NCBI RefSeq assembly: GCF_039545135.1
Contig: NZ_BAABRU010000012.1
Coordinates: 162,588-226,587, forward strand
DNA: 64,000 bases
Origin: Herpetosiphon gulosus
GTDB taxonomy: Bacteria > Chloroflexota > Chloroflexia > Chloroflexales > Herpetosiphonaceae
Direction of reading: 5' to 3'
A program made the position numbers and the translations under genes. The notes below the pieces were generated by a model. It did not search any database, was not told where the DNA came from, and saw only the letters and a list, made by a program, of their open reading frames with translations. Of the stretch, positions 9,158 through 18,507 are shown one piece after another (positions within the stretch are counted from its first letter, which is position 1; each line of letters starts with the position of its first letter).

Positions 9158-10804
9158 GTGTCTGAGCCGACTCAACCGATGACTGGTGGAACCCAACCTC
9201 TCAATCCGGCCAACCAGCCTGAGGAACACGAACCCTTTGCGATTGGCACTGTGTTGAAGGATGTTTATCGGGTAACCGCCTTGCTGACCGATACTCCAAC
9301 CTTGCGCGTCTATCGAGTAGCGCTGTTAGAGCCATGGGATCATTGTGCTCGTTGCGGGGCCGCCTTACAAGCGAGCGATCAATTTTGCGAAGAGTGCGGG
9401 GCGCAGGTCGAAGAACAAACTGCTCTGTTACAAGAAACTCCGGCGGCGCAGCCAGTTGGCGCAGCTTTGCTTGATGATTTACCCGATGACCCCGCCAGAG
9501 CTGCCTTGCCCACTGTGCGCGAGGTCTTTGTGGGTGAAGATTCACGGTTTGCGGTGTTGCCTGATGGCACGAGCTTGGTGCGTTTCGATACCTTGCTGAG
9601 CGAACCAAATACCTTTGTTGATCAAACTGATGCTGTCGATATTGGCATTCAGGTAGCTCGTGCCTTAGCTTATTTGCATCGTAATGGCTTGGCGCTGGGC
9701 CAATTAACCTTGGCTGATTTGGCTTTGACCAATAAGCGCGAAATCAAACTAGCCGATGCTGGGGCGATTCGCCGTTCGTTGGGCAAAGGAGATCAGCTCG
9801 ATGATGTCGAGCATTTAGGTTTAGTGCTAGAAAAAATGGCGGGAATTCAGCGCCAAACTCGCCGCCTTGATGATTCGAATAATCCTTCGCCGCTCGATAG
9901 TGCCTTTGCCACAATTTTGAGCGATCTCCGTGCCAAGCGCATCACCGATGCTAGCATTTTGGCCCAAACCCTCGAAACCTTGCTGGCCGAACAAGCTACT
10001 CCGATCAGTTTACGAGTACGGACTGGCTATGCTACCGATGTTGGCATGATTCGTGATCACAACGAAGATAGCGTGCTGACTTGGGATTTGCGTCTAAATT
10101 GGGATGCTAAGCCAGTCAATGTTGGCTTGTATGTGGTAGCTGACGGCATGGGTGGTCACGAAGGCGGCGAGGTCGCCAGTGGTTTGGCGATCACCACCAC
10201 CGCCCAAACCCTCGTGCCAACCTTGCTCGATCCGCAGTTACATGCTGGGCCAGTTTCGAGCAAGCACCTTGCCGAATTGGTCAAGCAAGCAGCGTTTCAA
10301 GCCAATCAAGCGGTTTACGAAGAAAGTGTGCGCCGCAAAAACGATATGGGTACAACTCTGACTATGGCAGTAGTTGTCGGCGATCGAGCGATTGTTGGCA
10401 ACGTTGGTGATAGCCGTACCTACCTTTATCGCGATGGCAAATTGCAGCGGATCAGCAAAGACCATTCGTTGGTTCAGCGCCTAATCGATATTGGTCAACT
10501 TGATCCTGATGATATTTATACCCACCCCCAACGCAACGCCATTCTCAAATCGCTTGGCGATAGCGGCGACCCTGGCACCGACACGTTTGAGGTGCAATTA
10601 CAGCCTAACGATGCGCTATTTCTCTGCTCTGACGGCATGTGGGAGATGGTGCGAGACCCCAAAATGGCGGCGCTCTTCGCCGAACATGCCAACCCCGCCG
10701 ATCTCTGCGATGCCTTGATTGAGGCTGGCAATGCTGGCGGCGGCGAAGATAACATCAGCGTGGTGGTGGTGCGTTTTGATGCCCTTCCAATAGTTGAACA
10801 CTAA
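9158..10804 (+). CDS. Pseudokinase / zinc-ribbon / PP2C-type phosphatase fusion
   Basis: The 548-aa protein starts at GTG 9158, with GAGGAG 7 bases upstream. Residues ~33-275 resemble a Ser/Thr kinase fold. The HRD segment reads HRNGLALGQL, with no catalytic Asp, and the DFG position is DAG (Asp200), so it is probably a pseudokinase. A zinc ribbon (Cys63, Cys66, Cys77, Cys80) sits inside the N-lobe region. Residues ~285-545 are a PP2C phosphatase with the metal motifs VADGMGGHEGG, GDSRTYLY, SDGMWEMV and GGEDNIS all intact. It should dephosphorylate Ser/Thr. No active kinase is encoded next to it. It lies between VWA genes and is likely co-transcribed with the next one (12-bp gap). Confidence 0.88.
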   Translation: MSEPTQPMTGGTQPLNPANQPEEHEPFAIGTVLKDVYRVTALLTDTPTLRVYRVALLEPWDHCARCGAALQASDQFCEECGAQVEEQTALLQETPAAQPVGAALLDDLPDDPARAALPTVREVFVGEDSRFAVLPDGTSLVRFDTLLSEPNTFVDQTDAVDIGIQVARALAYLHRNGLALGQLTLADLALTNKREIKLADAGAIRRSLGKGDQLDDVEHLGLVLEKMAGIQRQTRRLDDSNNPSPLDSAFATILSDLRAKRITDASILAQTLETLLAEQATPISLRVRTGYATDVGMIRDHNEDSVLTWDLRLNWDAKPVNVGLYVVADGMGGHEGGEVASGLAITTTAQTLVPTLLDPQLHAGPVSSKHLAELVKQAAFQANQAVYEESVRRKNDMGTTLTMAVVVGDRAIVGNVGDSRTYLYRDGKLQRISKDHSLVQRLIDIGQLDPDDIYTHPQRNAILKSLGDSGDPGTDTFEVQLQPNDALFLCSDGMWEMVRDPKMAALFAEHANPADLCDALIEAGNAGGGEDNISVVVVRFDALPIVEH

Positions 10805-10816
10805 GAGGATGGAATA

Positions 10817-12064
10817 ATGACTGAACCTGTAGCACTTTCGGCAGTTTGGAGCCGCGAACCCTTGCCAAGCGGCACAAGCCAAGTTAATTATGTTTTGATT
10901 CAAGCCAAACCAAACCATGTTCCGACTGTCCAAGCGGCTCCGCCACTCAACTTCTGTTTGGTGCTTGATCGCTCTGGCTCGATGGCTGGCGATAAAATTC
11001 AACATTTGCGCGAAGCTGTGCGCGAAATTGTGGCCAACTTGCGCCCAATCGATGCAGTGAGCATTGTGTTGTTTGATGATACCTTGGAAGTTTTAGTGCC
11101 AGCCCGTTTGGCCGACGACCTGCCAGCCTTGCAAAATGCGATCGAATCAATTGACGAGCAAGGTGGCACGGCCATGTCATTGGGCTTGCAGGCAGGCCTT
11201 GCCGAGTTGCAAAAATTCCAAGCCGCAGATCGGGTTGGCCGCGTATTGCTCTTGACCGACGGCCAAACCTGGGGCGATGAAGACACTTGCCGCGATTTAG
11301 CCAAACAAATTGGCGATTTAGGTGTTTCGATCACGGCACTGGGCTTAGGCACTGAATGGAACGAAGCCTTACTCGACGATTTGGCTACCGCATCCAACGG
11401 CGAATCGGATTATATTGCCGACCCCAGCCAAATTAGCAAATATTTTCAACAAACCTTGCAAAGTGCCCAAACTACCACTGTAGTTAATGCCCGTTTGTTA
11501 TTGCGCTTGCTGCCTGGGGTTACGCCACGAGCGGTTTATCGTGTCCAACCAAGCATCGCCAACCTTGGCTACAAGCCGATTGGTGAGCGCGAAGTCACGG
11601 TTAGCATTGGCGAAATTGCTGGCGATGGAGCCAGTGTTTTGGTTGATGTAATGCTGCCAGAGCGTGAAGCAGGCACATTCCGCATCGCCCAAGCCGAATT
11701 GCAATACGATGCGCCAGTGCTTGGCATCAAAGAAGGCAAAATTAAAATCGATATTCCCTTGAGCTTTAATCTTGATCCCAAGGCCAGTGTGGTTAATCCG
11801 CCAATTATGAACACGGTCGAAAAAGTGACCGCCTTCAAATTGCAAACGCGGGCACTTTCCGAGGCCGAGGCGGGCAATATTGGCAGTGCGACCCAAAAAT
11901 TACGCGCCGCCGCTACCCGCTTACTCGATTTGGGCGAAACTGAACTAGCGCAAACAATGGAACAAAGCGCTCAACAACTTGAGGCTGGTGGTCAAATCGC
12001 AGCCGCTGATCAAAAAGCCCTGCGTTATGCCACCCGCAAACTAACCCAAAAACTTGAAGAGTAA
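10817..12064 (+). CDS. VWA-domain protein 2
   Basis: The 415-aa soluble protein has a VWA domain at about residues 42-215. The metal-ion site is complete: LDRSGSM for DxSxS, the Thr in QGGTAMS, and LLTDGQT for the Asp. A beta-sandwich-like middle part follows (~220-330), then the helical tail of ~75 residues ending in LRYATRKLT, seen also in the other two VWA proteins here. The layout resembles bacterial chloride-channel-like VWA proteins but without a signal peptide. GAGG lies 8 bases before the ATG. A MITE-like element separates it from the third copy. Its function is unknown. Confidence 0.87.
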   Translation: MTEPVALSAVWSREPLPSGTSQVNYVLIQAKPNHVPTVQAAPPLNFCLVLDRSGSMAGDKIQHLREAVREIVANLRPIDAVSIVLFDDTLEVLVPARLADDLPALQNAIESIDEQGGTAMSLGLQAGLAELQKFQAADRVGRVLLLTDGQTWGDEDTCRDLAKQIGDLGVSITALGLGTEWNEALLDDLATASNGESDYIADPSQISKYFQQTLQSAQTTTVVNARLLLRLLPGVTPRAVYRVQPSIANLGYKPIGEREVTVSIGEIAGDGASVLVDVMLPEREAGTFRIAQAELQYDAPVLGIKEGKIKIDIPLSFNLDPKASVVNPPIMNTVEKVTAFKLQTRALSEAEAGNIGSATQKLRAAATRLLDLGETELAQTMEQSAQQLEAGGQIAAADQKALRYATRKLTQKLEE

Positions 12065-12092
12065 TTACAGAGCATAGAACATAGAACATAGA

Positions 12093-12268
12093 TGTAATGG
12101 TTTATGAGCTTAACAACCGGTTCTCCTGCGCCCTCACCCCCAACCCCTCTCCCACTGCGGCGGGCGAGGGGAGCACTCGGCTCGCGGTTCCCCCCTCGCC
12201 GCGCGTGCGGGAGAAGGGGTTAGGGGGTGAGGGCATGGAGTTCATTACCAACCCAATGAATCATTACA
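12093..12268. mobile_element. MITE-like element with GC-rich hairpin core (copy 1)
   Basis: The 176-bp element is bounded by TGTAATGG at 12093 and its inverse ending at 12268. Inside the ends lie long complementary arms of CCCTCACCCCCAACCCC and GGGGTTAGGGGGTGAGGG type around a GC-rich centre. A second copy with the same ends lies at 52964-53135. It encodes no protein. It is flanked on both sides by ACATAGA, which may be a target duplication, but the flanks are themselves made of CATAGAA repeats. Confidence 0.6.
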
Positions 12269-12338
12269 CATAGAACATAATGCTTGTTAATCTATGTTCT
12301 ATGCTCTATGCTCTATGTTCCTATAAAGGAGATCACCA

Positions 12339-13604
12339 ATGGCAGGTGAAGTTCAATTAACTGGTACGTTGGCTCGTCCGGCGTTGCCAGCCTTGCAAAC
12401 CCAGCAGGTCGTTTATTTGCTGCTGGATATTACGGCAACACCAGCGGTTGCGCATGTTCAAATGCCAGTTAATGTGAGCTTCGTGCTCGATCATAGTGGC
12501 TCGATGAAGGGCGACAAAATGCGCTGTGTGCGCGAAGCAACGCAACGCGCCTTGGGCTTGATGGGGCCACAAGATATTGTTTCGGTGGTCATTTTCGACC
12601 ATCGCCGCGAAACGATCATCAGTGCTCAACCTGTGCGCAACGTCGCTGCCCTGCAAGCCGAAGTTGGCAAAATTAAGGATGCAGGCGGTACAAAAATCGC
12701 CCCTGCGCTGGAAGCAGCCTTGAATGAAATTCGTCGCAGCCAAAATGCCAATACGATCAGCCGGATTATTTTGCTGACCGACGGCCAAACCGAGGGTGAA
12801 CGTGATTGTTTGCGCTTGGCCGAGGAAATTGGCAAAGCCAGCGTGCCATTGACTGCGCTGGGGGTTGGCGATGATTGGAACGAAGATCTGTTGATTGAAA
12901 TGGCTAATCGTTCAGGTGGCGTTGCCGAATATTTCAGCAATCCCAATGATATCGCCTCGTTCTTCCAAGGTGCAGTTCAGCAAGCGCAATCGGCAGTGGT
13001 GCAAAATTCAGCCTTGACCTTGCGCTTTGTGCAGGGAGTTGAGCCACGCGCACTTTGGCAAGTAACCCCATTAATTCAGCAATTGCCCTATCGCCCAATT
13101 AGCGATCGGGCGGTTGGCGTGAGTCTTGGCGATATTTCCAAAGACGAACATCGTATGGTACTAATCGAAATGCTGGTTGATCCCAAACAGGCGGGTCAAT
13201 ATCGGCTGGGTCAAATCGAAGTCAACTACGATATTCCTCAAATGCAGGTGGTTGGCGAAAAAGCTCGCTACGATGTGATGTTGAATTTTGTGGCTGATCC
13301 GGCGCAGGCAACTGGAGTTGTGCCGCAAGTGATGAATATCGTCGAAAAAGTTAGTGCCCACAAGCTGCAAACTCGCGCCTTAGAAGATTTGGCCGAGGGC
13401 AATATTGGCGCAGCCACCCAAAAGCTTCAGGGTGCAGTGACCCGCTTGCTCAACCAAGGCGAAACTGAGCTAGCCCAAACGATGCAACAAGAGATCGAAA
13501 ATCTGCAAACCAATGGGCAGATGACCTCAGCGGGCCAAAAAACGATCAAATTTGGTACGCGCAAAACCGTGCGGCTCAGCGACTTGGATTTACCAAAAAG
13601 TTAG
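12339..13604 (+). CDS. VWA-domain protein 3
   Basis: The 421-aa soluble protein is a close paralogue of the previous VWA gene. The VWA domain spans residues ~40-215 with LDHSGSM, AGGTKIA and LLTDGQT, a complete metal site. The middle region and helical tail follow the same pattern: KLQTRALEDLAEGNIGAATQ in the tail, ending KFGTRK and then 13 extra residues. AAAGGAG precedes the ATG. The three VWA genes probably arose by tandem duplication. A hairpin after the stop separates it from the convergent membrane protein gene. Confidence 0.87.
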   Translation: MAGEVQLTGTLARPALPALQTQQVVYLLLDITATPAVAHVQMPVNVSFVLDHSGSMKGDKMRCVREATQRALGLMGPQDIVSVVIFDHRRETIISAQPVRNVAALQAEVGKIKDAGGTKIAPALEAALNEIRRSQNANTISRIILLTDGQTEGERDCLRLAEEIGKASVPLTALGVGDDWNEDLLIEMANRSGGVAEYFSNPNDIASFFQGAVQQAQSAVVQNSALTLRFVQGVEPRALWQVTPLIQQLPYRPISDRAVGVSLGDISKDEHRMVLIEMLVDPKQAGQYRLGQIEVNYDIPQMQVVGEKARYDVMLNFVADPAQATGVVPQVMNIVEKVSAHKLQTRALEDLAEGNIGAATQKLQGAVTRLLNQGETELAQTMQQEIENLQTNGQMTSAGQKTIKFGTRKTVRLSDLDLPKS

Positions 13605-13621
13605 TAACCGCTAAGAACGCC

Positions 13622-13663
13622 AAGAGCACGAAGAAATCTCTGACATTGATTCTTCGTGCTCTT
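13622..13663. terminator. Bidirectional hairpin between convergent genes
   Basis: AAGAGCACGAAGAA (13622-13635) pairs perfectly with TTCTTCGTGCTCTT (13650-13663). The arms are two inverted copies of the ACGAAGAGCACGAAG intergenic repeat. It is followed on the plus strand by CGTGGTTTTAG. It lies between VWA 3 and the TspO-like gene. Confidence 0.6.
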
Positions 13664-13674
13664 CGTGGTTTTAG

Positions 13675-14448
13675 CTACGCCATAGCTTTGCGGCGTTGAG
13701 TTGGTAAACTGCGAATGAGCGCCAGTCCAATCAACAAGGCAATCGCAACTGCCGCAACAATTGCTGCATTCATCACTAATGGAAAAGCCGCTTGTTTAAC
13801 TGCAATTCCGATGAAGGCCCACAACAGCACGCCATTATAGGCAATATCGCGTTGGCGCAAGGTAATGAAGGCCGCCAAACAAACCCCAATCGCCAGCAAA
13901 ATCACCGTCCAAACTGAATCGCTGAGCGGGCCGCCGCGCCAGCCAGCATCGTAGAGCGCAATTGTGGCATTGGCGATGGTTGCCACCGTGGCCCAACCCA
14001 AGTAAATCGAAAATGGCGTATGAATCAGCCAACGATCAGCGCTGCTAGCTTCGGCGCGAATGCTGCTCAACTGGCGATAAATCATAATCAGTGAAACCAA
14101 CAAACCAACAATTAACACGATTGTGAGCGGGAATTGTAAATAGTGCCAAGCGAAAATCCAAGCGCTATTGAAGCCACATGAGGCCACAAACCACCAGCCA
14201 ATTTTGGCAACGGCTGGATTATTGGCCTGCTTGGGCAATGCTTGATAAATTGCGAAGGCGCTGAGGCCCAAATAAATCAAGCCCCAAATGCTGAAAACAT
14301 AGCCCGCTGGCACGAAACGCACCGGAAACGAATCGGAGATCGTGCCAGTATCAAGCCCGTTGATCGGCAAAATATTGGCTAAGGCATTGACCACAATTGT
14401 TGCGATAATCGCTGCCACATTGGCAAAGCGCAAAACCTTGCTGTTCAT
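13675..14448 (-). CDS. TspO/MBR-related multi-span membrane protein
   Basis: The 257-aa protein is almost entirely hydrophobic, with about seven predicted spans. The block FVPAGYVFSIWGLIYLGL and the Trp-rich WHYLQFPLT region resemble the tryptophan-rich sensory/TspO superfamily, though it is longer than classical five-span TspO (~160 aa). TspO proteins bind porphyrins or related ligands in the membrane, but that function is not shown here. AAGGAG precedes the ATG with 6 bases of spacing. It is transcribed away from the biotin carboxylase cluster. Confidence 0.7.
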   Translation of the reverse strand: MNSKVLRFANVAAIIATIVVNALANILPINGLDTGTISDSFPVRFVPAGYVFSIWGLIYLGLSAFAIYQALPKQANNPAVAKIGWWFVASCGFNSAWIFAWHYLQFPLTIVLIVGLLVSLIMIYRQLSSIRAEASSADRWLIHTPFSIYLGWATVATIANATIALYDAGWRGGPLSDSVWTVILLAIGVCLAAFITLRQRDIAYNGVLLWAFIGIAVKQAAFPLVMNAAIVAAVAIALLIGLALIRSLPTQRRKAMA

Positions 14449-14524
14449 CAGAGACTCCTTATTTTGACTGAAATTCTGCTTGCTCTGATCGCTTTAACGC
14501 AAAGATCGGGCCAATGGATGGATA

Positions 14525-14553
14525 TTGGCATCCCCCGCTGAGTGGAGTATAAT
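14525..14553 (+). promoter_or_regulatory. Strong promoter of the biotin carboxylase cluster
   Basis: TTGGCA (14525-14530), a 17-base spacer and a perfect TATAAT (14548-14553). The ATG at 14560 begins 7 bases after the -10 box, so the predicted transcript start coincides with the start codon. Confidence 0.7.
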
Positions 14554-14559
14554 AGCGCT

Positions 14560-14817
14560 ATGAATATGATTGTGACAAGTGCAACAATGCCTAGCGATGT
14601 AGAACTAGCGGCACTCAGTGCGGCAGTTGTCAGTGTGTTGGCCGAAGTTGTAGCCGAGCCAGCGATCACTCTAGCGCCCAATACCTGGCAAGCCTCAGCC
14701 AAGCTTTCACGCCAAGGGCTGCGGCCAGCCCGCACTGGTGTTCGGCCACGCTGGGCCACCATCGAACGTTTACGCCGACGAGCAGCTGGCGGCTTTTACG
14801 GCATTACGGGACTCTAA
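14560..14817 (+). CDS. Small acyl-CoA carboxylase epsilon-like protein, probably leaderless
   Basis: The 85-aa product has an N-terminal helix with ELAALSAAVVSVLAEVV, followed by a basic tail with W-AS, RPRWATIERLRR. This pattern of a short ELAAL helix plus Trp and Arg tail resembles the epsilon subunit of actinobacterial acyl-CoA carboxylases, which helps assemble the alpha-beta complex. It lies 61 bp upstream of the biotin carboxylase gene, which fits that role. The similarity is judged by eye and is weak. No Shine-Dalgarno is possible because the -10 box ends 6 bases before the ATG. A GTG at 14542 would lie inside the promoter and is rejected. Confidence 0.6.
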   Translation: MNMIVTSATMPSDVELAALSAAVVSVLAEVVAEPAITLAPNTWQASAKLSRQGLRPARTGVRPRWATIERLRRRAAGGFYGITGL

Positions 14818-14878
14818 TTTCGCATACGGCAATGATTAACGTAAGACTTGCCATAGCACAACGGAGTTGCAACGGCAT

Positions 14879-16645
14879 ATGAGTTTCGATACAGTGCTGA
14901 TCGCCAATCGCGGCGAGATTGCCCTGCGCGTGATGCGGGCATGCAAGGAATTAGGTTTACGCACCGTCGCCGTCTACTCAGAAGCGGATCGCGATTCGCT
15001 CCACGTCCGTTATGCCGACGATGCCTTTTTGATCGGTCCCCCTCCAGCAGTCCAAAGTTATTTGCAAACTGAAACAATCCTCGATGTCGCTCGGCGCAGT
15101 GGCGCTGGTGCGATTCACCCTGGCTACGGCTTTCTCTCAGAAAATACCGATTTTGTGCGCACTTGCGATGCGGCTGGCATTGCCTTTATTGGTCCAACCG
15201 CTGATGCCATGGATTTGATGGGCGGTAAAATTCACGCTCGTCAAGTGGCTTTACGCGCCCATGTCCCGCTGGTGCCAGGCACAACCGAGGCGGTTGAAAG
15301 TGTTGCCGAAGCTCTCGAACTTGGCGAACAATATGGCTACCCAATTGCCATCAAAGCTAGCGCAGGCGGCGGTGGCCGTGGTTTGAAGGTCGCCTACCAG
15401 CCTGAAGAAGTTGAATTTGCCTTCGAAAGCGCTCGTCGCGAGGCCGAAGCCGCTTTCAAAAACGGCGAATTGTTTGTTGAAAAATATGTGCTCGATCCAC
15501 GCCACATTGAAATTCAGATTCTGGCTGATCAATATGGCAATGTGGTTTATTTGGGTGAGCGCGATTGTTCGGTGCAGCGCCGCCACCAAAAATTGATTGA
15601 AGAAACCCCATCGCCAGCAGTCTCGCCCGAATTGCGGCGCACCATGGGCGAATGTGCCCTGCGTTTATGCCACGAAACGGGCTATGTTGGCGCTGGCACC
15701 TTGGAGTTTTTGCTAGCTCCCGATGGTCAATTCTATTTCCTCGAAATGAACACGCGGATTCAAGTTGAGCATACTGTGACCGAAATGGTTACTGGCATCG
15801 ATTTGGTACAAGCCCAACTACGCATCGCTCAAGGCGAAAAGCTTTGGTTTACCCAAGAGGAAATTCAGTTCCGTGGTCATGCAATTCAATGTCGGATCAA
15901 TGCTGAGGATGCAGCGGCGGGTTTTCGCCCAGCACTTGGCACGATCAGCGCCTACAACGAACCCAAAGGCTATGGTGTGCGGGTCGATGCTGGGGTTGAG
16001 CAAGGCACAACCATCCCACCATATTACGATTCGATGCTAGCCAAATTGGTGACATGGGGGGCAACTCGCGGCGAAGCTTTGCAACGCATGCGTCGCGCCC
16101 TCAACGATTACACGATCGAAGGCATTACCACGGTAATTCCTTTTCATAAATTGGCTTTGGCCGAGCCAGCTTTTGAGCATGGCGATGTCACGGTGAGCTT
16201 TATTCCACGCTATTTGGAAGAAAAACTCAAGCAATTGCCAAGCGCTACGCCGAGCACTGCCGAGCCAGCCGCCGAGCAACCCAGCCGCGAATTAATGGTT
16301 GAGGTCAATGGGCGACGCTTTGCCGTGCGCGTTACTGGCGAAGGCTTGAATGATCCAATTGCTAGCAACAAAACCGCTGCTCCAACTCGCCATCGCGCTG
16401 CCAACAAAAAGCGCGAAGTTGCGACAGATCCCAATGCAGTGATTTGCCCAATTCAAGGTACAATTGTGGCGATTAAAACCAGCGTTGGCGCGGCGGTTGA
16501 GGCTGGCCAAGTGGTGTTTGTCGTCGAAGCAATGAAGATGGAGAACGAAATCGCAACCCCACGGGCTGGTACAATTGCTACAATCAATGCCGAGATTGGT
16601 AAAAGCATTGAGGCTGGCAGCGTGCTAGCAACACTCGAAGCATAG
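14879..16645 (+). CDS. accC: Acetyl/propionyl-CoA carboxylase alpha chain (biotin carboxylase-BCCP)
   Basis: The 588-aa protein fuses biotin carboxylase (residues ~3-445) to a biotin carboxyl carrier domain (~515-588). It carboxylates biotin with ATP and bicarbonate for an acyl-CoA carboxylase. Motifs are LIANRGEIALRVMRA at the start, the ATP-grasp ASAGGGGRG loop, FLEMNTRIQVEHTVTE in the active site, and EAMKMEN with Lys553 as the biotin site. The ATG at 14879 is used; an in-frame TTG at 14867 abuts the GGAG and is unlikely. The carboxyltransferase (beta) subunit is not in this window. The symbol is by biotin carboxylase homology; acyl-CoA specificity is not decided. Confidence 0.93.
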   Translation: MSFDTVLIANRGEIALRVMRACKELGLRTVAVYSEADRDSLHVRYADDAFLIGPPPAVQSYLQTETILDVARRSGAGAIHPGYGFLSENTDFVRTCDAAGIAFIGPTADAMDLMGGKIHARQVALRAHVPLVPGTTEAVESVAEALELGEQYGYPIAIKASAGGGGRGLKVAYQPEEVEFAFESARREAEAAFKNGELFVEKYVLDPRHIEIQILADQYGNVVYLGERDCSVQRRHQKLIEETPSPAVSPELRRTMGECALRLCHETGYVGAGTLEFLLAPDGQFYFLEMNTRIQVEHTVTEMVTGIDLVQAQLRIAQGEKLWFTQEEIQFRGHAIQCRINAEDAAAGFRPALGTISAYNEPKGYGVRVDAGVEQGTTIPPYYDSMLAKLVTWGATRGEALQRMRRALNDYTIEGITTVIPFHKLALAEPAFEHGDVTVSFIPRYLEEKLKQLPSATPSTAEPAAEQPSRELMVEVNGRRFAVRVTGEGLNDPIASNKTAAPTRHRAANKKREVATDPNAVICPIQGTIVAIKTSVGAAVEAGQVVFVVEAMKMENEIATPRAGTIATINAEIGKSIEAGSVLATLEA

Positions 16646-16652
16646 TAACTAT

Positions 16653-16788
16653 AACCGCGAAGAGCGCGAAGCACACGAATAGGGATCAGGGGTCGGGGGT
16701 TAGGGATCGGGAGATTGAATCCGAATCATCAATATCGATCATCTGGTTCTAAAAAGCATTCGCGCTCTTCGTGTCCTTCGTGGTTAAA
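16653..16788. repeat. Inverted pair of ACGAAGAGCACGAAG-type intergenic repeats
   Basis: AACCGCGAAGAGCGCGAAGC (from 16653) and the inverted CGCGCTCTTCGTGTCCTTCG (to 16788) flank a short block of GGGGTCAGGGATCGGG-type sequence. It is part of the same family as the copies near 1052, 13622, 34224 and 43048. Confidence 0.6.
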
Positions 16789-16853
16789 CAAAAACGTTAA
16801 GGAGCAAGCGTGAGAGATGGGTCATAGACGCATCTCCGACACTTGAATCGTAA

Positions 16854-17825
<972 letters not shown>

Positions 17826-17846
17826 TTGATCGTTTGGTTGCAAGCA

Positions 17847-17878
17847 GCGCTGTGGTTTTGGCCACAGCGCCCTTTTTT
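17847..17878 (+). terminator. Intrinsic terminator of mdh
   Basis: GCGCTGTGG (17847-17855) pairs with CCACAGCGC (17862-17870) over a 6-nt loop and is followed by CC and six T residues. Confidence 0.85.
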
Positions 17879-17883
17879 AAACG

Positions 17884-18336
17884 ATGACACTTGAAACTGC
17901 CCAAAATGCCCGTTTGCGTGGCGATTATGCTAGCGCTATGCAAATTCTGAACCAACTACTTGCCGCTGACCAAGCCAATCTGGCGGCGCTGGTTGAGCGT
18001 GGGCGCGTGTATGCCGAATTGAATGACCGTGAACAAGCTCAAGCCCATTTTGACCACGTTTCGTTTGCCGACCCCGAGGGTGAGCTAGGTGATGCAGCGC
18101 GAACTGAATTATTGCGTTTGCTGGCTCCCCCAAAAATCCTGTTTGCCCCACGCCGCACCCAACCTTCCGAACCTAAAACCCCGCCCAACCCATGGGCTTT
18201 GCGCTTAGTATTAGTTTTAGTGTTAATCAGCCTGATTTGCTCAATCGCTGGCATCGGCCTGACCCGCAAGAACGTGCAGCAACGCTTTATTCAAGTGACA
18301 CCGACGGTTGGCAAAAGTATGAAGTATCAGACATGA
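17884..18336 (+). CDS. Small TPR-like protein with C-terminal membrane span
   Basis: The 150-aa protein has two TPR-like helical repeats at about residues 3-75 (ARLRGDYASAMQILNQLLA and a second ALVERGRVYAELNDREQA unit). A Pro-rich linker and one membrane span (LRLVLVLVLISLICSIAGIG) at ~106-125 follow, then a short tail. It may be a tail-anchored adaptor. The ATG follows the mdh terminator T-run by only 5 bases, so there is no room for a ribosome site or a promoter outside the hairpin. The true start could be internal, such as the ATG at residue 19. The function is unknown. Confidence 0.6.
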   Translation: MTLETAQNARLRGDYASAMQILNQLLAADQANLAALVERGRVYAELNDREQAQAHFDHVSFADPEGELGDAARTELLRLLAPPKILFAPRRTQPSEPKTPPNPWALRLVLVLVLISLICSIAGIGLTRKNVQQRFIQVTPTVGKSMKYQT

Positions 18337-18384
18337 AAGAGCGTCAAAAGGCAAAAGTCGAAAGGGCGCATTGGTGGTGTGGTT

Positions 18385-18412
18385 CCCCTCGCCCGCCGCA
18401 GTGGGAGAGGAG
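18385..18412. repeat. Half copy of the CCCCTCGCCC/GGGAGAGG hairpin repeat
   Basis: CCCCTCGCCC and GTGGGAGAGG around a short centre match the core of the GC-rich hairpin family found at six other places in the window. Here the outer arms are lost. Confidence 0.5.
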
Positions 18413-18507
18413 CATGGGCTTACGGGGTAGGTTTTTAAGCATAGCGAGATCCGCCACGATCTATCGGGTATGATACGAGTGTCGAATTCAGGATCACAGG
18501 AGGGTCT

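Noticed and set aside
10616..11005. Minus-strand gene across the PP2C and VWA 2 genes
   Set aside because: It is an open frame opposite two well-supported genes, has no start signal and no domain.
12065..12338. CRISPR-like array because of repeated CATAGAACATAG units
   Set aside because: The units have no constant-length spacers and belong to the intergenic mosaic modules.
14542..14559. GTG start for the small epsilon-like gene
   Set aside because: It lies inside the promoter, overlapping the TATAAT box.
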